The notes under the pieces are model-generated. The model did no database searches. It saw nothing but the letters and a program-made list of their open reading frames with translations, and was not told the origin of the DNA. From Nematostella vectensis (taxonomy: Eukaryota > Cnidaria > Anthozoa > Actiniaria > Edwardsiidae): a stretch of DNA of 64,000 nucleotides. This document shows positions 49,075-63,143 of the stretch, piece after piece. Position numbers and translations under genes: made by a program. The stretch's first letter is position 1. Each line of letters starts with the position of its first letter. Where the stretch lies: positions 377,001-441,000 of the forward strand of contig NC_064044.1 in NCBI RefSeq assembly GCF_932526225.1. Direction: 5' to 3'.

Positions 49075-51074
49075 GGTTCGATCCCAGGCCAATGGGCTTT
49101 TTTTTTAGTTCGTTTTTTTTTCCTTTGTGCTGGACCCCCTTAATCCTGATAGGTTTTGCGCAAAAATAATAAAAAAAAGTGAGTTTGCAAAATAAGCTTG
49201 CTAGATTTATTGATTATATGTATTCAATTTGTTCCTAGGAAGTTAACAAAAAACACAAAGCAAAGAGTTTGAGGAAGTAAACAAGTATGTGAACTTTAAT
49301 GTTCTATTTGAAGGGGTGCATTTTGTACAGGGAAGCATACATAGAATGCTTAACTGGTGGAGAGGGAAGAGGTAAAATTTTATTGAGCATAATTTCAACA
49401 TTAGCAGGGGGAAGAGAGGGGCACTCTCTTCATACAATATTGCAGTTGTTACCTATTATTAAATAAGTTTGTAACACGTCTTTGTTTATTAAGCAAGGTC
49501 TATTTCTGAGACAAGCAAACTCAAGTAAGGCTGTTGAAATAACAGGTGAGTGTTAAAAGAAAAACAATTATCTGATTAGAAAACTACTGTAGATTCCTTT
49601 GCACCAAAATAAAAACAAACTTCATTTTGTTTGTTATTTATGAGGAACGAGATGAGCTCTACAAAGCCATAAAGAAATATGTATTGCTCATCTAAATTAT
49701 ACAAGTAAATAATAATATTAAAAAAGAACTACTGTAAGTAATTAGAGTGGTTTTCATTAACCCGTGAAACAAAGTGTGATAGTTAAACGGTAATAGTTAG
49801 TAAAACACAAAAAAGTACAATAGAATCAGATCACCACAAAGTGTAATACGCTAAAGCGTAGTTCACGGGTTAATGAAGGTTTTGACATTTCAACCTTACA
49901 TCCACATGAAAGTAATGCCTAATATCGAGTGCCCTACAGTAAGTGTTTTGCAGTCAAGTTGTTTTCTGTTAGTAGGTAAAAAAATATGCTAAATAATAGT
50001 AATCATAGCTATGGTCACCACTTACACATATAGAACTTGTAATGAAAAGAAAGAAAAATATATATATATGCAGTCAAACAACAGAATTGCATGATAACCT
50101 TGAATATATTGAATAAAGGACTGCAAAAATCATCTTTTGTACTAGTTGCTTGAATTGACCCTTGGCTATTTTTAGCTGAATTCCCCTCCCCCTCTAAAAA
50201 AGAAAATAATAATAATAATAGAACAAAACTAAAAAGAAAACAAACATAACAGAGACCCCCACCAACAATTTTGATTTTTTTTACTTTTCTTTAAAAGGGG
50301 AGTGTCATGGTTAAGAGATTTGCAATAGCTCTAGAGCCCTGACACAATGAACTTCAGTGAAATTCTAATACTGACTTATGAGCTTTTGGTACATGTGGGA
50401 GACTTTAAACAAAACAAACAAAATGACCACAAACTGTCAATTAACATAGTTTTCAATATAATATTGCATATTATTTAAAAAGGTATTCACAGCTTTTAAA
50501 AAGTTCAACTGTTTGTTGACACTTAAAAGCCTACAATAATCACTGACTCCAGACATGCGCAGTACTATGCTGCTGCCCCTTTAAAGTAAAATACACTTTA
50601 CTTAGTCAGCGTAGACAAAATTGCGGATTTTGTCAATATTCTAATATGAAGATGTCAATATTCTCCCCCCTTACGTCTTTATTTCTATTTATTTTATGAT
50701 TTTCACATGATACCAAAACAGCGTCTTTTTTCTTCGCTAATTTGATGTCATGTACACAATAAAAGAGATGCGCCCGTGCGCATGGCGAGTCCCCAAGGGA
50801 CCCAAGGCGCCCAAATAGACCTCTATTTTTTGTCATCCACAATCTCGGCGAGCTGTGCGTGGCGTAACCGTATTACAGGCCTGGGATCCTGGTTATTGTC
50901 CTCCCCATTAATGCGCGGGTTGGGATAACCTTGCAAGAGTGTTGTACAGCATATTCGCTCGGAAATATCGGTGCTTGGGGCCTTCGGGTTCTTTACAGCC
51001 TTCCGTAAAAGCCTTGTGCTGCCATACCGATTGGGTAATCCGTATGTATGGTTTCCGTTTTGTTCTTCAGACCG
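49075..51074. repeat. Satellite unit 26 (2000 bp)
   Basis: Full unit matching unit 22 (AATATGCTAAATA near 49985), with private changes CAAAAATCATC near 50124 and TTTAAAAAGG near 50474. Confidence 0.98.
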
Positions 51075-53074
51075 GGTTCGATCCCAGGCCAATGGGCTTT
51101 TTTTTTAGTTCGTTTTTTTTTCTTTGTGCTGGACCCCCTTAATCCTGATAGGTTTTGCGCAAAAATAATAAAAAAAGTGAGTTTGCAAAATAAGCTTGCG
51201 AGATTTATTGATTATATGTATTCAATTTGTTCCTAGGAAGTTAACAAAAAACACAAAGCAAAGAGTTTGAGGAAGTAAACAAGTATGTGAACTTTAATGT
51301 TCTATTTGAAGGGGTGCATTTTGTACAGGGAAGCATACATAGAATGCTTAACTGGTGGAGAGGGAAGAGGTAAAAGTTTATTGAGCATAATTTCAACAAT
51401 AGCAGGGGGAAGAGAGGGGCACTCTCTTCATACAATATTGCAGTTGTTACCTATTATTAAATAAGTTTGTAACATGTCTTTGTTTATTAAGCAAGGTCTA
51501 TTTCTGAGACAAGCAAACTCAAGTAAGGCTGTTGAAATAACAGGTGAGTGTTAAAAGAAAAACAATTATCTGATTAGAAAACTACTGTAGATTCCTTTGC
51601 ACCAAAATAAGAACAAACTTCATTTTGTTTGTTATTTATGAGGAACGAGATGAGCTCTACAAAGCCATAAAGAAATATGTATTGCTCATCTAAATTATAC
51701 AAGTAAATGATAATATTAAAAAAGAACTACTGTAAGTAATTAGAGTGGTTTTCATTAACCCGTGAAACAAAGTGTGATAGTTAAACGGTAATAGTTAGTA
51801 AAACACAAAAAAGAACAATAGAATCAGATCACCACAAAGTGTAATACGCTAAAGCGTAGTTCACGGGTTAATGAAGGTTTTGACATTTCAACCTTACATC
51901 CACATGAAAGTAATGCCTAATATCGAGTGCCCTACAGTAAGTGTTTTGCAGTCAAGTTGTTTTCTTTTAGTAGGTAAAAAATTGTTCTAAATAATAGTAA
52001 TCATAGCTATGGTCACCACTTACACATATAGAACTTGTAATGAAAAGAAAGAAAAAAATATATATATGCAGTCAAACAAAAGAATTGCATGATAACCTTG
52101 AATATATTGAATAAAGGACTGCAAAAAAACATCTTTTGTACTAGTTGCATGAATTGACCCTTGGCTATTTTTAGCTGAATTCCCCTCCCCCTCTAAAAAA
52201 GAAAATAATAATAATAATAGAACAAAACTAAAAAGAAAACAAACATAACAGAGACCCCCACCAACAATTTTGATTTTTTTTTACTTTTCTTTAAAAGGGG
52301 AGTGTCATGGTTAAGAGATTTGCAATAGCTCTAGAGCCCTGACACAATGAACTTCAGTGAAATTCTAATACTGACTTATGAGCTTTTGGTACATGTGGGA
52401 GACTTTAAACAAAACAAACAAAATGACCACAAACTGTCAATTAACATAGTTTTCAATATAATATTGCATATTATTTAATAAGGTATTCACAGCTTTTAAA
52501 AAGTTCAACTGTTTGTTGACACTTAAAAGCCTACAATAATCACTGACTCCAGACATGCGCAGTACTATGCTGCTGCCCCTTTAAAGTAAAATACACTTTA
52601 CTTAGTCAGCGTAGACAAAATTGCGGATTTTGTCAATATTCTAATATGAAGATGTCAATATTCTCCCCCCTTACGTCTTTATTTCTATTTATTTTATGAT
52701 TTTCACATGATACCAAAACAGCGTCTTTTTTCTTCGCAAATTTGATGTCATGTACACAATAAAAGAGATGCGCCCGTGCGCATGGCGAGTCCCCAAGGGA
52801 CCCAAGACGCCCAAATAGACCTCTATTTTTTGTCATCCACAATCTCGGCGAGCTGTGCGTGGCGTAACCGTATTACAGGCCTGGGATCCTGGTTATTGTC
52901 TTCCCCATTTATGCGCGGGTTGGGATAACCTTGCAAGAGTGTTGTACAGCATATTCGCTCGGAAATATCGGTGCTTGGGGCCTTCGGGTTCTTTACAGCC
53001 TTCCGTAAAAGCCTTGTGCTGCCATACCGATTGGGTAATCCGTATGTATGGTTTCCGTTTTGTTCTTCAGACCG
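51075..53074. repeat. Satellite unit 27 (2000 bp)
   Basis: Full unit. TTCTTTTAGTAGG and AAATTGTTCT (about 51962-51987) are shared with unit 29. Confidence 0.98.
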
Positions 53075-54051
53075 GGTTCGATCCCAGGCCAATGGGCTTT
53101 TTTTTTAGTTCGTTTTTTTTTCTGTGTGCTGGACCCCCTTAATCCTGATAGGTTTTGCGCAAAAATAATAAAAAAAAGTGAGTTTGCAAAATAAGCTTGC
53201 TAGATTTATTGATTATATGTATTCAATTTGTTCCTAGGAAGTTAACAAAAAACACAAACAAAGACTTTGAGGAAGTAAACAAGTATGTGAACTTTAATGT
53301 TCTATTTGAAGGGGTGCATTTTGTACAGGGAAGCATACATAGAATGCTTAACTGGTGGAGAGGGAAGAGGTAAAATTTTATTGAGCATAATTTCAACAAT
53401 AGCAGGGGGAAGAGAGGGGCACTCTCTTCATACAATATTGCAGTTGTTACCTATTATTAAATAAGTTTGTAACACGCTTTGTTTATAAAGCAAGGTCTAT
53501 TTCTGAGACAAGCAAACTCAAGTAAGGCTGTTGAAATAACAGGTGAGTGTTAAAAGAAAAACAATTATCTGATTAGAAAACTACTGTAGATTCCTTTGCA
53601 CCAAAATAAAAACAAACTTCATTTTGTTTGTTATTTATGAGGAACGAGATGAGCTCTACAAAGCCATAAAGAAATATGTATTGCTCATCTAAATTATACA
53701 AGTAAATAATAATATTAAAACAGAACTACTGTAAGTAATTAGAGTGGTTTTCATTAACCCGTGAAACAAAGTGTGATAGTTAAACGGTAATAGTTAGTAA
53801 AACACAAAAAAGTACAATAGAATCAGATCACCACAAAGTGTAATACGCTAAAGCGTAGTTCACGGGTTAATGAAGGTTTTGACATTTCAACCTTACATCC
53901 ACATGAAAGTAATGCCTAATATCGAGTGCCCTACAGTAAGTGTTTTGCAGTCAAGTTGTTTTCTGTTCGTAGGTAAAAAAATTTTCTAAATAATAGTAAT
54001 CATAGCTATGGTCACCACTTACACATATAGAACTTGTAATGAAAAGAAAGA

Positions 54052-54126
<75 letters not shown>

Positions 54127-55129
54127 GTCAAACAACAGAATTGCATGATAACCTTGAATATATTGAATAAAGGACTGCAAAAAAACATCTTTTGTACTAG
54201 TTGCTTGAATTGACCCTTGGCTATTTTTAGCTGAATTCCCCTCCCCCTCTAAAAAAGAAAATAATAATAATAATAGAACAAAACTAAAAAGAAAACAAAC
54301 ATAACAGAGACCCCCACCAACAATTTTGATTTTTTTTACTTTTCTTTAAAAGGGGAGTGTCATGGTTAAGAGATTTGCAATAGCTCTAGAGCCCTGACAC
54401 AATGAACTTCAGTGAAATTCTAATACTGACTTATGAGCTTTTGGTACATGTGGGAGACTTTAAACAAAACAAACAAAATGACCACAAACTGTCAATTAAC
54501 ATAGTTTTCAATATAATATTGCACATTATTTAATAAAGTATTGACAGCTTTTAAAAAGTTCAACTGTTTGTTGACACTTAAAAGCCTACAATAATCACTT
54601 ACTCCAGACATGCGCAGTACTATGCTGCTGCCCCTTTAAAGTAAAATACACTTTACTTAGTCAGCGTAGACAAAATTGCGGATTTTGTCAATATTCTAAT
54701 ATGAAGATGTCAATATTCTCCCCCCTTACGTCTTTATTTCTATTTATTTTATGATTTTCACATGATACCAAAACAGCGTCTTTTTTCTTCGCTAATTTGA
54801 TGTCATGTACACAATAAAAGAGATGCGCCCGTGCGCATGGCGAGTCCCCAAGGGACCCAAGACGCCCAAATAGACCTCTATTTTTTGTCATCCACAATCT
54901 CGGCGAGCTGTGCGTGGCGTAACCGTATTACAGGCCTGGGATCCTGGTTATTGTCCTCCCCATTAATGCGTGGGTTGGGATAACCTTGCAAGAGTGTTGT
55001 ACAGCATATTCGCTCGGAAATATCGGTGCTTGGGGCCTTCGGGTTCTTTACAGCCTTCCGTAAAAGCCTTGTGCTGCCATACCGATTGGGTAATCCGTAT
55101 GTATGGTTTCCGTTTTGTTCTTCAGACCG
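53075..55129. repeat. Satellite unit 28 (2055 bp), expanded TA tract
   Basis: This is the longest unit. The extra ~50 bp is explained by a TA run at 54061-54123. Its right part carries GCACATTATT, AAAGTATTGACAGC and CACTTACTCC, shared with unit 29. Confidence 0.98.
54061..54123. repeat. Expanded (TA)31 tract
   Basis: An uninterrupted alternating TA run of 63 bases preceded by ten A residues, against about 10-20 bases at the homologous position of other units. It accounts for the 2055-bp length of unit 28. Confidence 0.97.
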
Positions 55130-57125
55130 GGTTCGATCCCAGGATAATGGGCTTTTTTTTTTAGTTCGTTTTTTTTTCTTTGTGCTGGACCCCCTTAATC
55201 CTGATAGGTTTTGCGCAAAAATAATAAAAAAAGTGAGTTTGCAAAATAAGCTTGCTAGATTTATTGATTATATGTATTCAATTTGTTCCTAGGAAGTTAA
55301 CAAAAAACACAAAGCAAAGAGTTTGAGGAAGTAAACAAGTATGTGAACTTTAATGTTCTATTTGAAGGGGTGCATTTTGTACAGGGAAGCATACATAGAA
55401 TGCTTAACTGGTGGAGAGGGAAGAGGTAAAAGTTTATTGAGCATAATTTCAACAATAGCAGGGGGAAGAGAGGGGCACTCTCTTCATACAATATTGCAGT
55501 TGTTACCTATTATTAAATAAGTTTGTAACATGTCTTTGTTTATTAAGCAAGGTCTATTTCTGAGACAAGCAAACTCAAGTAAGGCTGTTGAAATAACAGG
55601 TGAGTGTTAAAAGAAAAACAATTATCTGATTAGAAAACTACTGTAGATTCCTTTGCACCAAAATAAGAACAAACTTCATTTTGTTTGTTATTTATGAGGA
55701 ACGAGATGAGCTCTACAAAGCCATAAAGAAATATGTATTGCTCATCTAAATTATACAAGTAAATGATAATATTAAAAAAGAACTACTGTAAGTAATTAGA
55801 GTGGTTTTCATTAACCCGTGAAACAAAGTGTGATAGTTAAACGGTAATAGTTAGTAAAACACAAAAAAGAACAATAGAATCAGATCACCACAAAGTGTAA
55901 TACGCTAAAGCGTAGTTCACGGGTTAATGAAGGTTTTGACATTTCAACCTTACATCCACATGAAAGTAATGCCTAATATCGAGTGCCCTACAGTAAGTGT
56001 TTTGCAGTCAAGTTGTTTTCTTTTAGTAGGTAAAAAATTGTTCTAAATAATAGTAATCATAGCTATGGTCACCACTTACACATATAGAACTTGTAATGAA
56101 AAGAAAGAAAAAAATATATATATATGCAGTCAAACAACAGAATTGCATGATAACCTTGAATATATTGAATAAAGGACTGCAAAAAAACATCTTTTGTACT
56201 AGTTGCTTGAATTGACCCTTGGCTATTTTTAGCTGAATTCCCCTCCCCCTCTAAAAAAGAAAATAATAATAGAACAAAACTAAAAAGAAAACAAACATAA
56301 CAGAGACCCCCACCAACAATTTTGATTTTTTTTACTTTCCTTTAAAAGGGGAGTGTCATGGTTAAGAGATTTGCAATAGCTCTAGAGCCCTGACACAATG
56401 AACTTCAGTGAAATTCTAATACTGACTTATGAGCTTTTGGTACATGTGGGAGACTTTAAACAAAACAAACAAAATGACCACAAACTGTCAATTAACATAG
56501 TTTTCAATATAATATTGCACATTATTTAATAAAGTATTGACAGCTTTTAAAAAGTTCAACTGTTTGTTGACACTTAAAAGCCTACAATAATCACTTACTC
56601 CAGACATGCGCAGTACTATGCTGCTGCCCCTTTAAAGTAAAATACACTTTACTTAGTCAGCGTAGACAAAATTGCGGATTTTGTCAATATTCTAATATGA
56701 AGATGTCAATATTCTCCCCCCTTACGTCTTTATTTCTATTTATTTTATGATTTTCACATGATACCAAAACAGCGTCTTTTTTCTTCGCTAATTTGATGTC
56801 ATGTACACAATAAAAGAGATGCGCCCGTGCGCATGGCGAGTCCCCAAGGGACCCAAGACGCCCAAATAGACCTCTATTTTTTGTCATCCACAATCTCGGC
56901 GAGCTGTGCGTGACGTAACCGTATTACAGGCCTGGGATCCTGGTTATTGTCCTCCCCATTAATGCGCGGGTTGGGATAACCTTGCAAGAGTGTTGTACAG
57001 CATATTCGCTCGGAAATATCGGTGCTTGGGGCCTTCGGGTTCTTTACAGCCTTCCGTAAAAGCCTTGTGCTGCCATACCGATTGGGTAATCCGTATGTAT
57101 GGTTTCCGTTTTGTTCTTCAGACCG
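55130..57125. repeat. Satellite unit 29 (1996 bp), mosaic of neighbours
   Basis: The middle matches unit 27 (AAATTGTTCT near 56033) and the right part matches unit 28 (GCACATTATT near 56517). The AAT tract is shortened (about 56261-56270). The tRNA-like 3' arm is altered to CCAGGATAATGGG near 55138. Confidence 0.98.
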
Positions 57126-59132
57126 GGTTCGATCCCAGGCCAATGGGCTTTTTTTTTTTAGTTCGTTTTTTTTTCTTTGTGCTGGACCCCCTTAATCCTG
57201 ATAGGTTTTGCGCAAAAATAATAAAAAAAGTGAGTTTGCAAAATAAGCTTGCTAGATTTATTGATTATATGTATTCAATTTGTTCCTAGGAAGTTAACAA
57301 AAAACACAAAGCAAAGAGTTTGAGGAAGTAAACAAGTATGTGAACTTTAATGTTCTATTTGAAGGGGTGCATTTTGTACAGGGAAGCATACATAGAATGC
57401 TTAACTGGTGGAGAGGGAAGAGGTAAAAGTTTATTGAGCATAATTTCAACAATAGCAGGGGGAAGAGAGGGGCACTCTCTTCATACAATATTGCAGTTGT
57501 TACCTATTATTAAATAAGTTTGTAACATGTCTTTGTTTATTAAGCAAGTTCTATTTCTGAGACAAGCAAACTCAAGTAAGGCTGTTGAAATAACAGGTGA
57601 GTGTTAAAAGAAAAACAATTATCTGATTAGAAAACTACTGTAGATTCCTTTGCACCAAAATAAAAACAAACTTCATTTTGTTTGTTATTTATGAGGAACG
57701 AGATGAGCTCTACAAAGCCATAAAGAAATATGTATTGCTCATCTAAATTATACAAGTTAATAATAATATTAAAACAGAACTACTGTAAGTAATTAGAGTG
57801 GTTTTCATTAACCCGTGAAACAAAGTGTGATAGTTAAACGGTAATAGTTAGTAAAACACAAAAAAGTACAATAGAATCAGCTCACCACAAAGTGTAATAC
57901 GCTAAAGCGTAGTTCACGGGTAATGAAGGTTTTCACATTTCAACCTTACATCCACATGAAAGTAATGCCTAATATCGAGTGCCCTACAGTAAGTGTTTTG
58001 CAGTCAAGTTGTTTTCTGTTAGTAGGTAAAAAAATTTTCTAAATAATAGTAATCATAGCTATGGTCACCACTTACACATATAGAACTTGTAATGAAAAGA
58101 AAGAAAAATAAATAAATATATATATGCAGTCAAACAACAGAATTGCATGATAACCTTCAATATATTGAATAAAGGACTGCAAAAAAACATCTTTTGTACT
58201 AGTTGCTTGAATTGACCCTTGGCTATTTTTAGCTGAATTCCCCTCCCCCTCTAAAAAAGAAAATAATAATAATAATAGAACAAAACTAAAAAGAAAACAA
58301 ACATAACAGAGACCCCCACCAACAATTTTGATTTTTTTTTTACTTTCCTTTAAAAGGGAGTGTCATGGTTAAGAGATTTGCAATAGCTCTAGAGCACTGA
58401 CACAATGAACTTCAGTGAAATTCTAATACTGACTTATGAGCTTTTGGTACATGTGGGAGACTTTAAACAAAACAAACAAAATGACCACAAACTGTCAATT
58501 AACATAGTTTTCAATATAATATTGCATATTATTTAATAAGGTATTCACAGCTTTTAAAAAGTTCAACTGTTTGTTGACACTTAAAAGCCTACAATAATCA
58601 CTGACTCCAGACATGCGCAGTACTATGCTGCTGCACCTTTAAAGTAAAATACACTTTACTTAGTCAGCGTAGACAAAATTGCGGATTTTGTCAATATTCT
58701 AATATGAAGATGTCAATATTCTCCCCCCTTACGTCTTTATTTCTATTTATTTTATGATTTTCACATGATACCAAAACAGCGTCTTTTTTCTTCGCTAATT
58801 TGATGTCATGTACACAATAAAAGAGATGCGCCCGTGCGCATGGCGAGTCCCCAAGGGACCCAAGACGCCCAAATAGACCTCTATTTTTTGTCATCCACAA
58901 TCTCGGCGAGCTGTGCGTGGCGTAACCGTATTACAGGCCTGGGGTCCTGGTTATTGTCCTCCCCATTAATGCGCGGGTTAAGATAACCTTGCAAGAGTGT
59001 TGTACAGCATATTCGCTCGGAAATATCGGTGCTTGGGGCCTTCGGGTTCTTTACAGCCTTCCGTAAAAGCCTTGTGCTGCCATACCGATTGGGTAATCCG
59101 TATGTATGGTTTCCGTTTTGTTCTTCAGACCG
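57126..59132. repeat. Satellite unit 30 (2007 bp)
   Basis: Full unit with many private changes. Examples are CACGGGTAATG (the right TTAA is lost, near 57916), AAATAAATAAATA before the TA tract, CTGGGGTCC near 58940 and GGTTAAGATAACC near 58976. Confidence 0.98.
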
Positions 59133-61140
59133 GGTTCGATCCCAGGCCAATGGGCCTTTTTTTAGTTCGTTTTATTTTCTTTGTGCTGGACCCCCTTAAT
59201 CCTGATAGGTTTTGCGCAAAAATAATAAAAAAAAAGTGAGTTTGCAAAATAAGCTTGCTAGATTTATTGATTATATGTATTCAATTTGTTCCTAGGAAGT
59301 TAACAAAAAACACAAAGCAAAGAGTTTGAGGAAGTAAACAAGTATGTGAACTTTAATGTTCTATTTGAAGGGGTGCATTTTGTACAGGGAAGCATACATA
59401 GAATGCTTAACTGGTGGAGAGGGAAGAGGTAAAATTTTATTGAGCATAATTTCAACAATAGCAGGGGGAAGAGAGGGGCACTCTCTTCATACAATATTGC
59501 AGTTGTTACCTATTATTAAATAAGTTTGTAACATGCCTTGTTTATTAAGCAAGGTCTATTTCTGAGACAAGCAAACTCAAGTAAGGCTGTTGAAATAACA
59601 GGTGAGTGTTAAAAGAAAAACAATTATCTGATTAGAAAACTACTGTAGATTCCTTTGCACCAAAATAAGAACAAACTTCATTTTGTTTGTTATTTATGAG
59701 GAACGAGATGAGATCTACAAAGCCATAAAGAAATATGTATTGCTCATCTAAATTATACAAGTAAATGATAATATTAAAAAAGAACTACTGTAAGTAATTA
59801 GAGTGGTTTTCATTAACCCGTGAAACAAAGTGTGATAGTTAAACGGTAATAGTTAGTAAAACACAAAAAAGAACAATAGAATCAGATCACCACAAAGTGT
59901 AATAAGCTAAAGCGTAGTTCACGGGTTAATGAAGGTTTTGACATTTCAACCTTACATCCACATGAAAGTAATGCCTGATATCGAGTGCCCTACAGTAAGT
60001 GTTTTGCAGTCAAGTTGTTTTCTGTTAGTAGGTAAAAAATATTCTAAATAATAGTAATCATAGCTATGGTCACCACTTACACATATAGAACTTGTAATGA
60101 AAAGAAAGAAAAAAAAAATATATATATATATATGCAGTCAAACAACAGAATTGCATGATAACCTTGAATATATTGAATAAAGGACTGCAAAAAAACATCT
60201 TTTGTACTAGTTGCTTGAATTGACCCTTGGCTATTTTTAGCTGAATTCCCCTCCCCTTCTAAAAAAGAAAATAATAATAATAATAGAACAAAACTAAAAA
60301 GAAAACAAACATAACAGAGACCCCCACCAACAATTTTGGTTTTTTTTTACTTTCCTTTAAAAGGGGAGTGTCATGGTTAAGAGATTTGCAATAGCTCTAG
60401 AGCCCTGACACAATGAACTTAAGTGAAATTCTAATACTGACTTATGAGCTTTTGGTACATGTGGGAGACTTTAAACAAAACAAAACAAATGACCACAAAC
60501 TGTCAATTAACATAGTTTTCAATATAATATTGCATATTATTTAATAAGGTATTCACAGCTTTTAAAAAGTTCAACTGTTTGTTGACACTTAAAAGCCTAC
60601 AATAATCACTGACTCCAGACATGCGCAGTACTATGCTGCTGCCCCTTTAAAGTAAAATACACTTTACCTAGTCAGCGTAGAGAAAAATGCGAATTTTGAC
60701 AATATTCTAATATGAAGATGTCAATATTCTCCCCCCTTACGTCTTTATTTCTATTTATTTTATGATTTTCACATGATACCAAAACAGCGTCTTTTTTCTT
60801 CGCTAATTTGATGTCATGTACACAATAAAAGAGATGCGCCCGTGCGCATGGCAAGTCCCCAAGGGACCCAAGACGCCCAAATAGACCTCCATTTTTTGTC
60901 ATCCACAATCTCGGCGAGCTGTGCGTGGCGTAACCGTTTTACAGGCCTGGGATCCTGGTTATTGTCCTCCCCATTAATGCGCGGGTTGGGATAACCTTGC
61001 AAGAGTGTTGTACAGCATATTCGCTCGGAAATATCGGTGCTTGGGGCCTTCGGGTTCTTTACAGCCTTCCGTAAAAGCCTTGTGCTGCCATACCGATTGG
61101 GTAATCCGTATGTATGGTTTCCGTTTTGTTCTTCAGACCG
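59133..61140. repeat. Satellite unit 31 (2008 bp)
   Basis: Full unit. Its left and middle share private variants with unit 14. Its right end (60664-60950) shares private variants with the short unit 15. Confidence 0.98.
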
Positions 61141-63143
61141 GGTTCGATCCCAGGCCAATGGGCTTTTTTTTTTAGTTCGTTTTTTTTCTGTGTGCTGGAC
61201 CCCCTTAATCCTGATAGGTTTTGCGCAAAAATAATAAAAAAAGTGAGTTTGCAAAATAAGCTTGCTAGATTTATTGATTATATGTATTCAATTTGTTCCT
61301 AGGAAGTTAACAAAAAACACAAAGCAAAGAGTTTGAGGAAGTAAACAAGTATGTGAACTTTAATGTTCTATTTGAAGGGGTGCATTTTGTACAGGGAAGC
61401 ATACATAGAATGCTTAATTGGTGGAGAGGGAAGAGGTAAAATTTTATTGAGCATAATTTCAACAATAGCAGGGGGAAGAGAGGGGCACTCTCTTCATACA
61501 ATATTGCAGTTGTTACCTATTATTAAATAAGTTTGTAACATGTCTTTGTTTATTAAGCAAGGTCTATTTCTGAGACAAGCAAACTCAAGTAAGGCTGTTG
61601 AAATAACAGGTGAGTGTTAGAAGAAAAACAATTATCTGATTAGAAAACTACTGTAGATTCCTTTGCACCAAAATAAAAACAAACTTCATTTTGTTTGTTA
61701 TTTATGAGGAACGAGATGAGCTCTACAAAGCCATAAAGAAATATGTATTGCTCATCTAAATTATACAAGTAAATAATAATATTAAAACAGAACTACTGTA
61801 AGTAATTAGAGTGGTTTTCATTAACCCGTGAAACAAAGTGTGATAGTTAAACGGTAATAGTTAGTAAAACACAACAAAGTACAATAGAATCAGATCACCA
61901 CAAAGTGTAATACGCTAAAGCGTAGTTCACGGGTTAATGAAGGTTTTGACATTTCAACCTTACATCCACATGAAAGTAATGCCTAATATCGAGTGCCCTA
62001 CAGTAACTGTTTTGCAGTCAAGTTGTTTTCTGTTAGTAGGTAAACTTTTTTTCTAAATAATAGTAATCATAGCTATGGTCACCACTTACACATATAGAAC
62101 TTGTAATGAAAAGAAAGAAAAAAATATATATATATGCAGTCAAAGAACAGAATTGCATGATAATCTTGAATATATTGAATAAAGGACTGCAAAAAAACAT
62201 CTTTTGTACTAGTTGCTTGAATTGACCCTTGGCTATTTTTAGCTGAATTCCCCTCCCCCTCTAAAAAAGAAAATAATAATAATAATAGAACAAAACTAAA
62301 AAGAAAACAAACACAACAGAGACCCCCACCAACAATTTTGATTTTTTTTTTACTTTCCTTTAAAGGGGGAGTGTCATGTTTAAGAGATTTGCAATAGCTC
62401 TAGAGCCCTGACACAATGAACTTCAGTTAAATTCTAATACTGACTTATGAGCTTTTGGTACATGTGGGAGACTTTAAACAAAACAAAAAAAATGACCACA
62501 AACTGTCCATTAACATAGTTTTCAATATAATATTGCACATTATTTAATAAGGTATTGACAGCTTTTAAAAAGTTCAACTGTTTGTTGACACTTAAAAGCC
62601 TACAATAATCACTGACTCCAGACATGCGCAGTACTATGCTTCTGCCCCTTTAAAGTAAAATACACTTTACTTAGTCAGCGTAGACAATATTGCGGATTTT
62701 GTCAATATTCTAATATGAAGATGTCAATATTCTCCCCCCTTACGTCTTTATTTCTATTTATTTTATGATTTTCACATGATACCAAAACAGCGTCTTTTTT
62801 CTTCGCTAATTTGATGTCATGTACACAATAAAAGAGATGCGCCCGTGCGCATGGCGAGTCCCCAAGGGACCCAAGACGCCCAAATAGACCTCTATTTTTT
62901 GTCATCCACAATCTCGGCGAGCTGTGCGTGGCGTAACCGTATTACAGGCCTGGGATCCTGGTTATTGTCCTCCCCATTAATGCGCGGGTTGGGATAACCT
63001 TGCAAGAGTGTTGTACAGCATATTCGCTCGGAAATATCGGTGCTTGGGGCCTTCGGGTTCTTTACAGCCTTCCGTAAAAGCCTTGTGCTGCCATACCGAT
63101 TGGGTAATCCGTATGTATGGTTTCCGTTTTGTTCTTCAGACCG
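61141..63143. repeat. Satellite unit 32 (2003 bp)
   Basis: Full unit. It shares ACACAACAAAG and CAGTAACTG with unit 24, and ATTGACAGC with units 28 and 29. It has many private changes, for example CTTTTTTTTCT near 62045 and TGCTTCTGCC near 62637. Confidence 0.98.
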
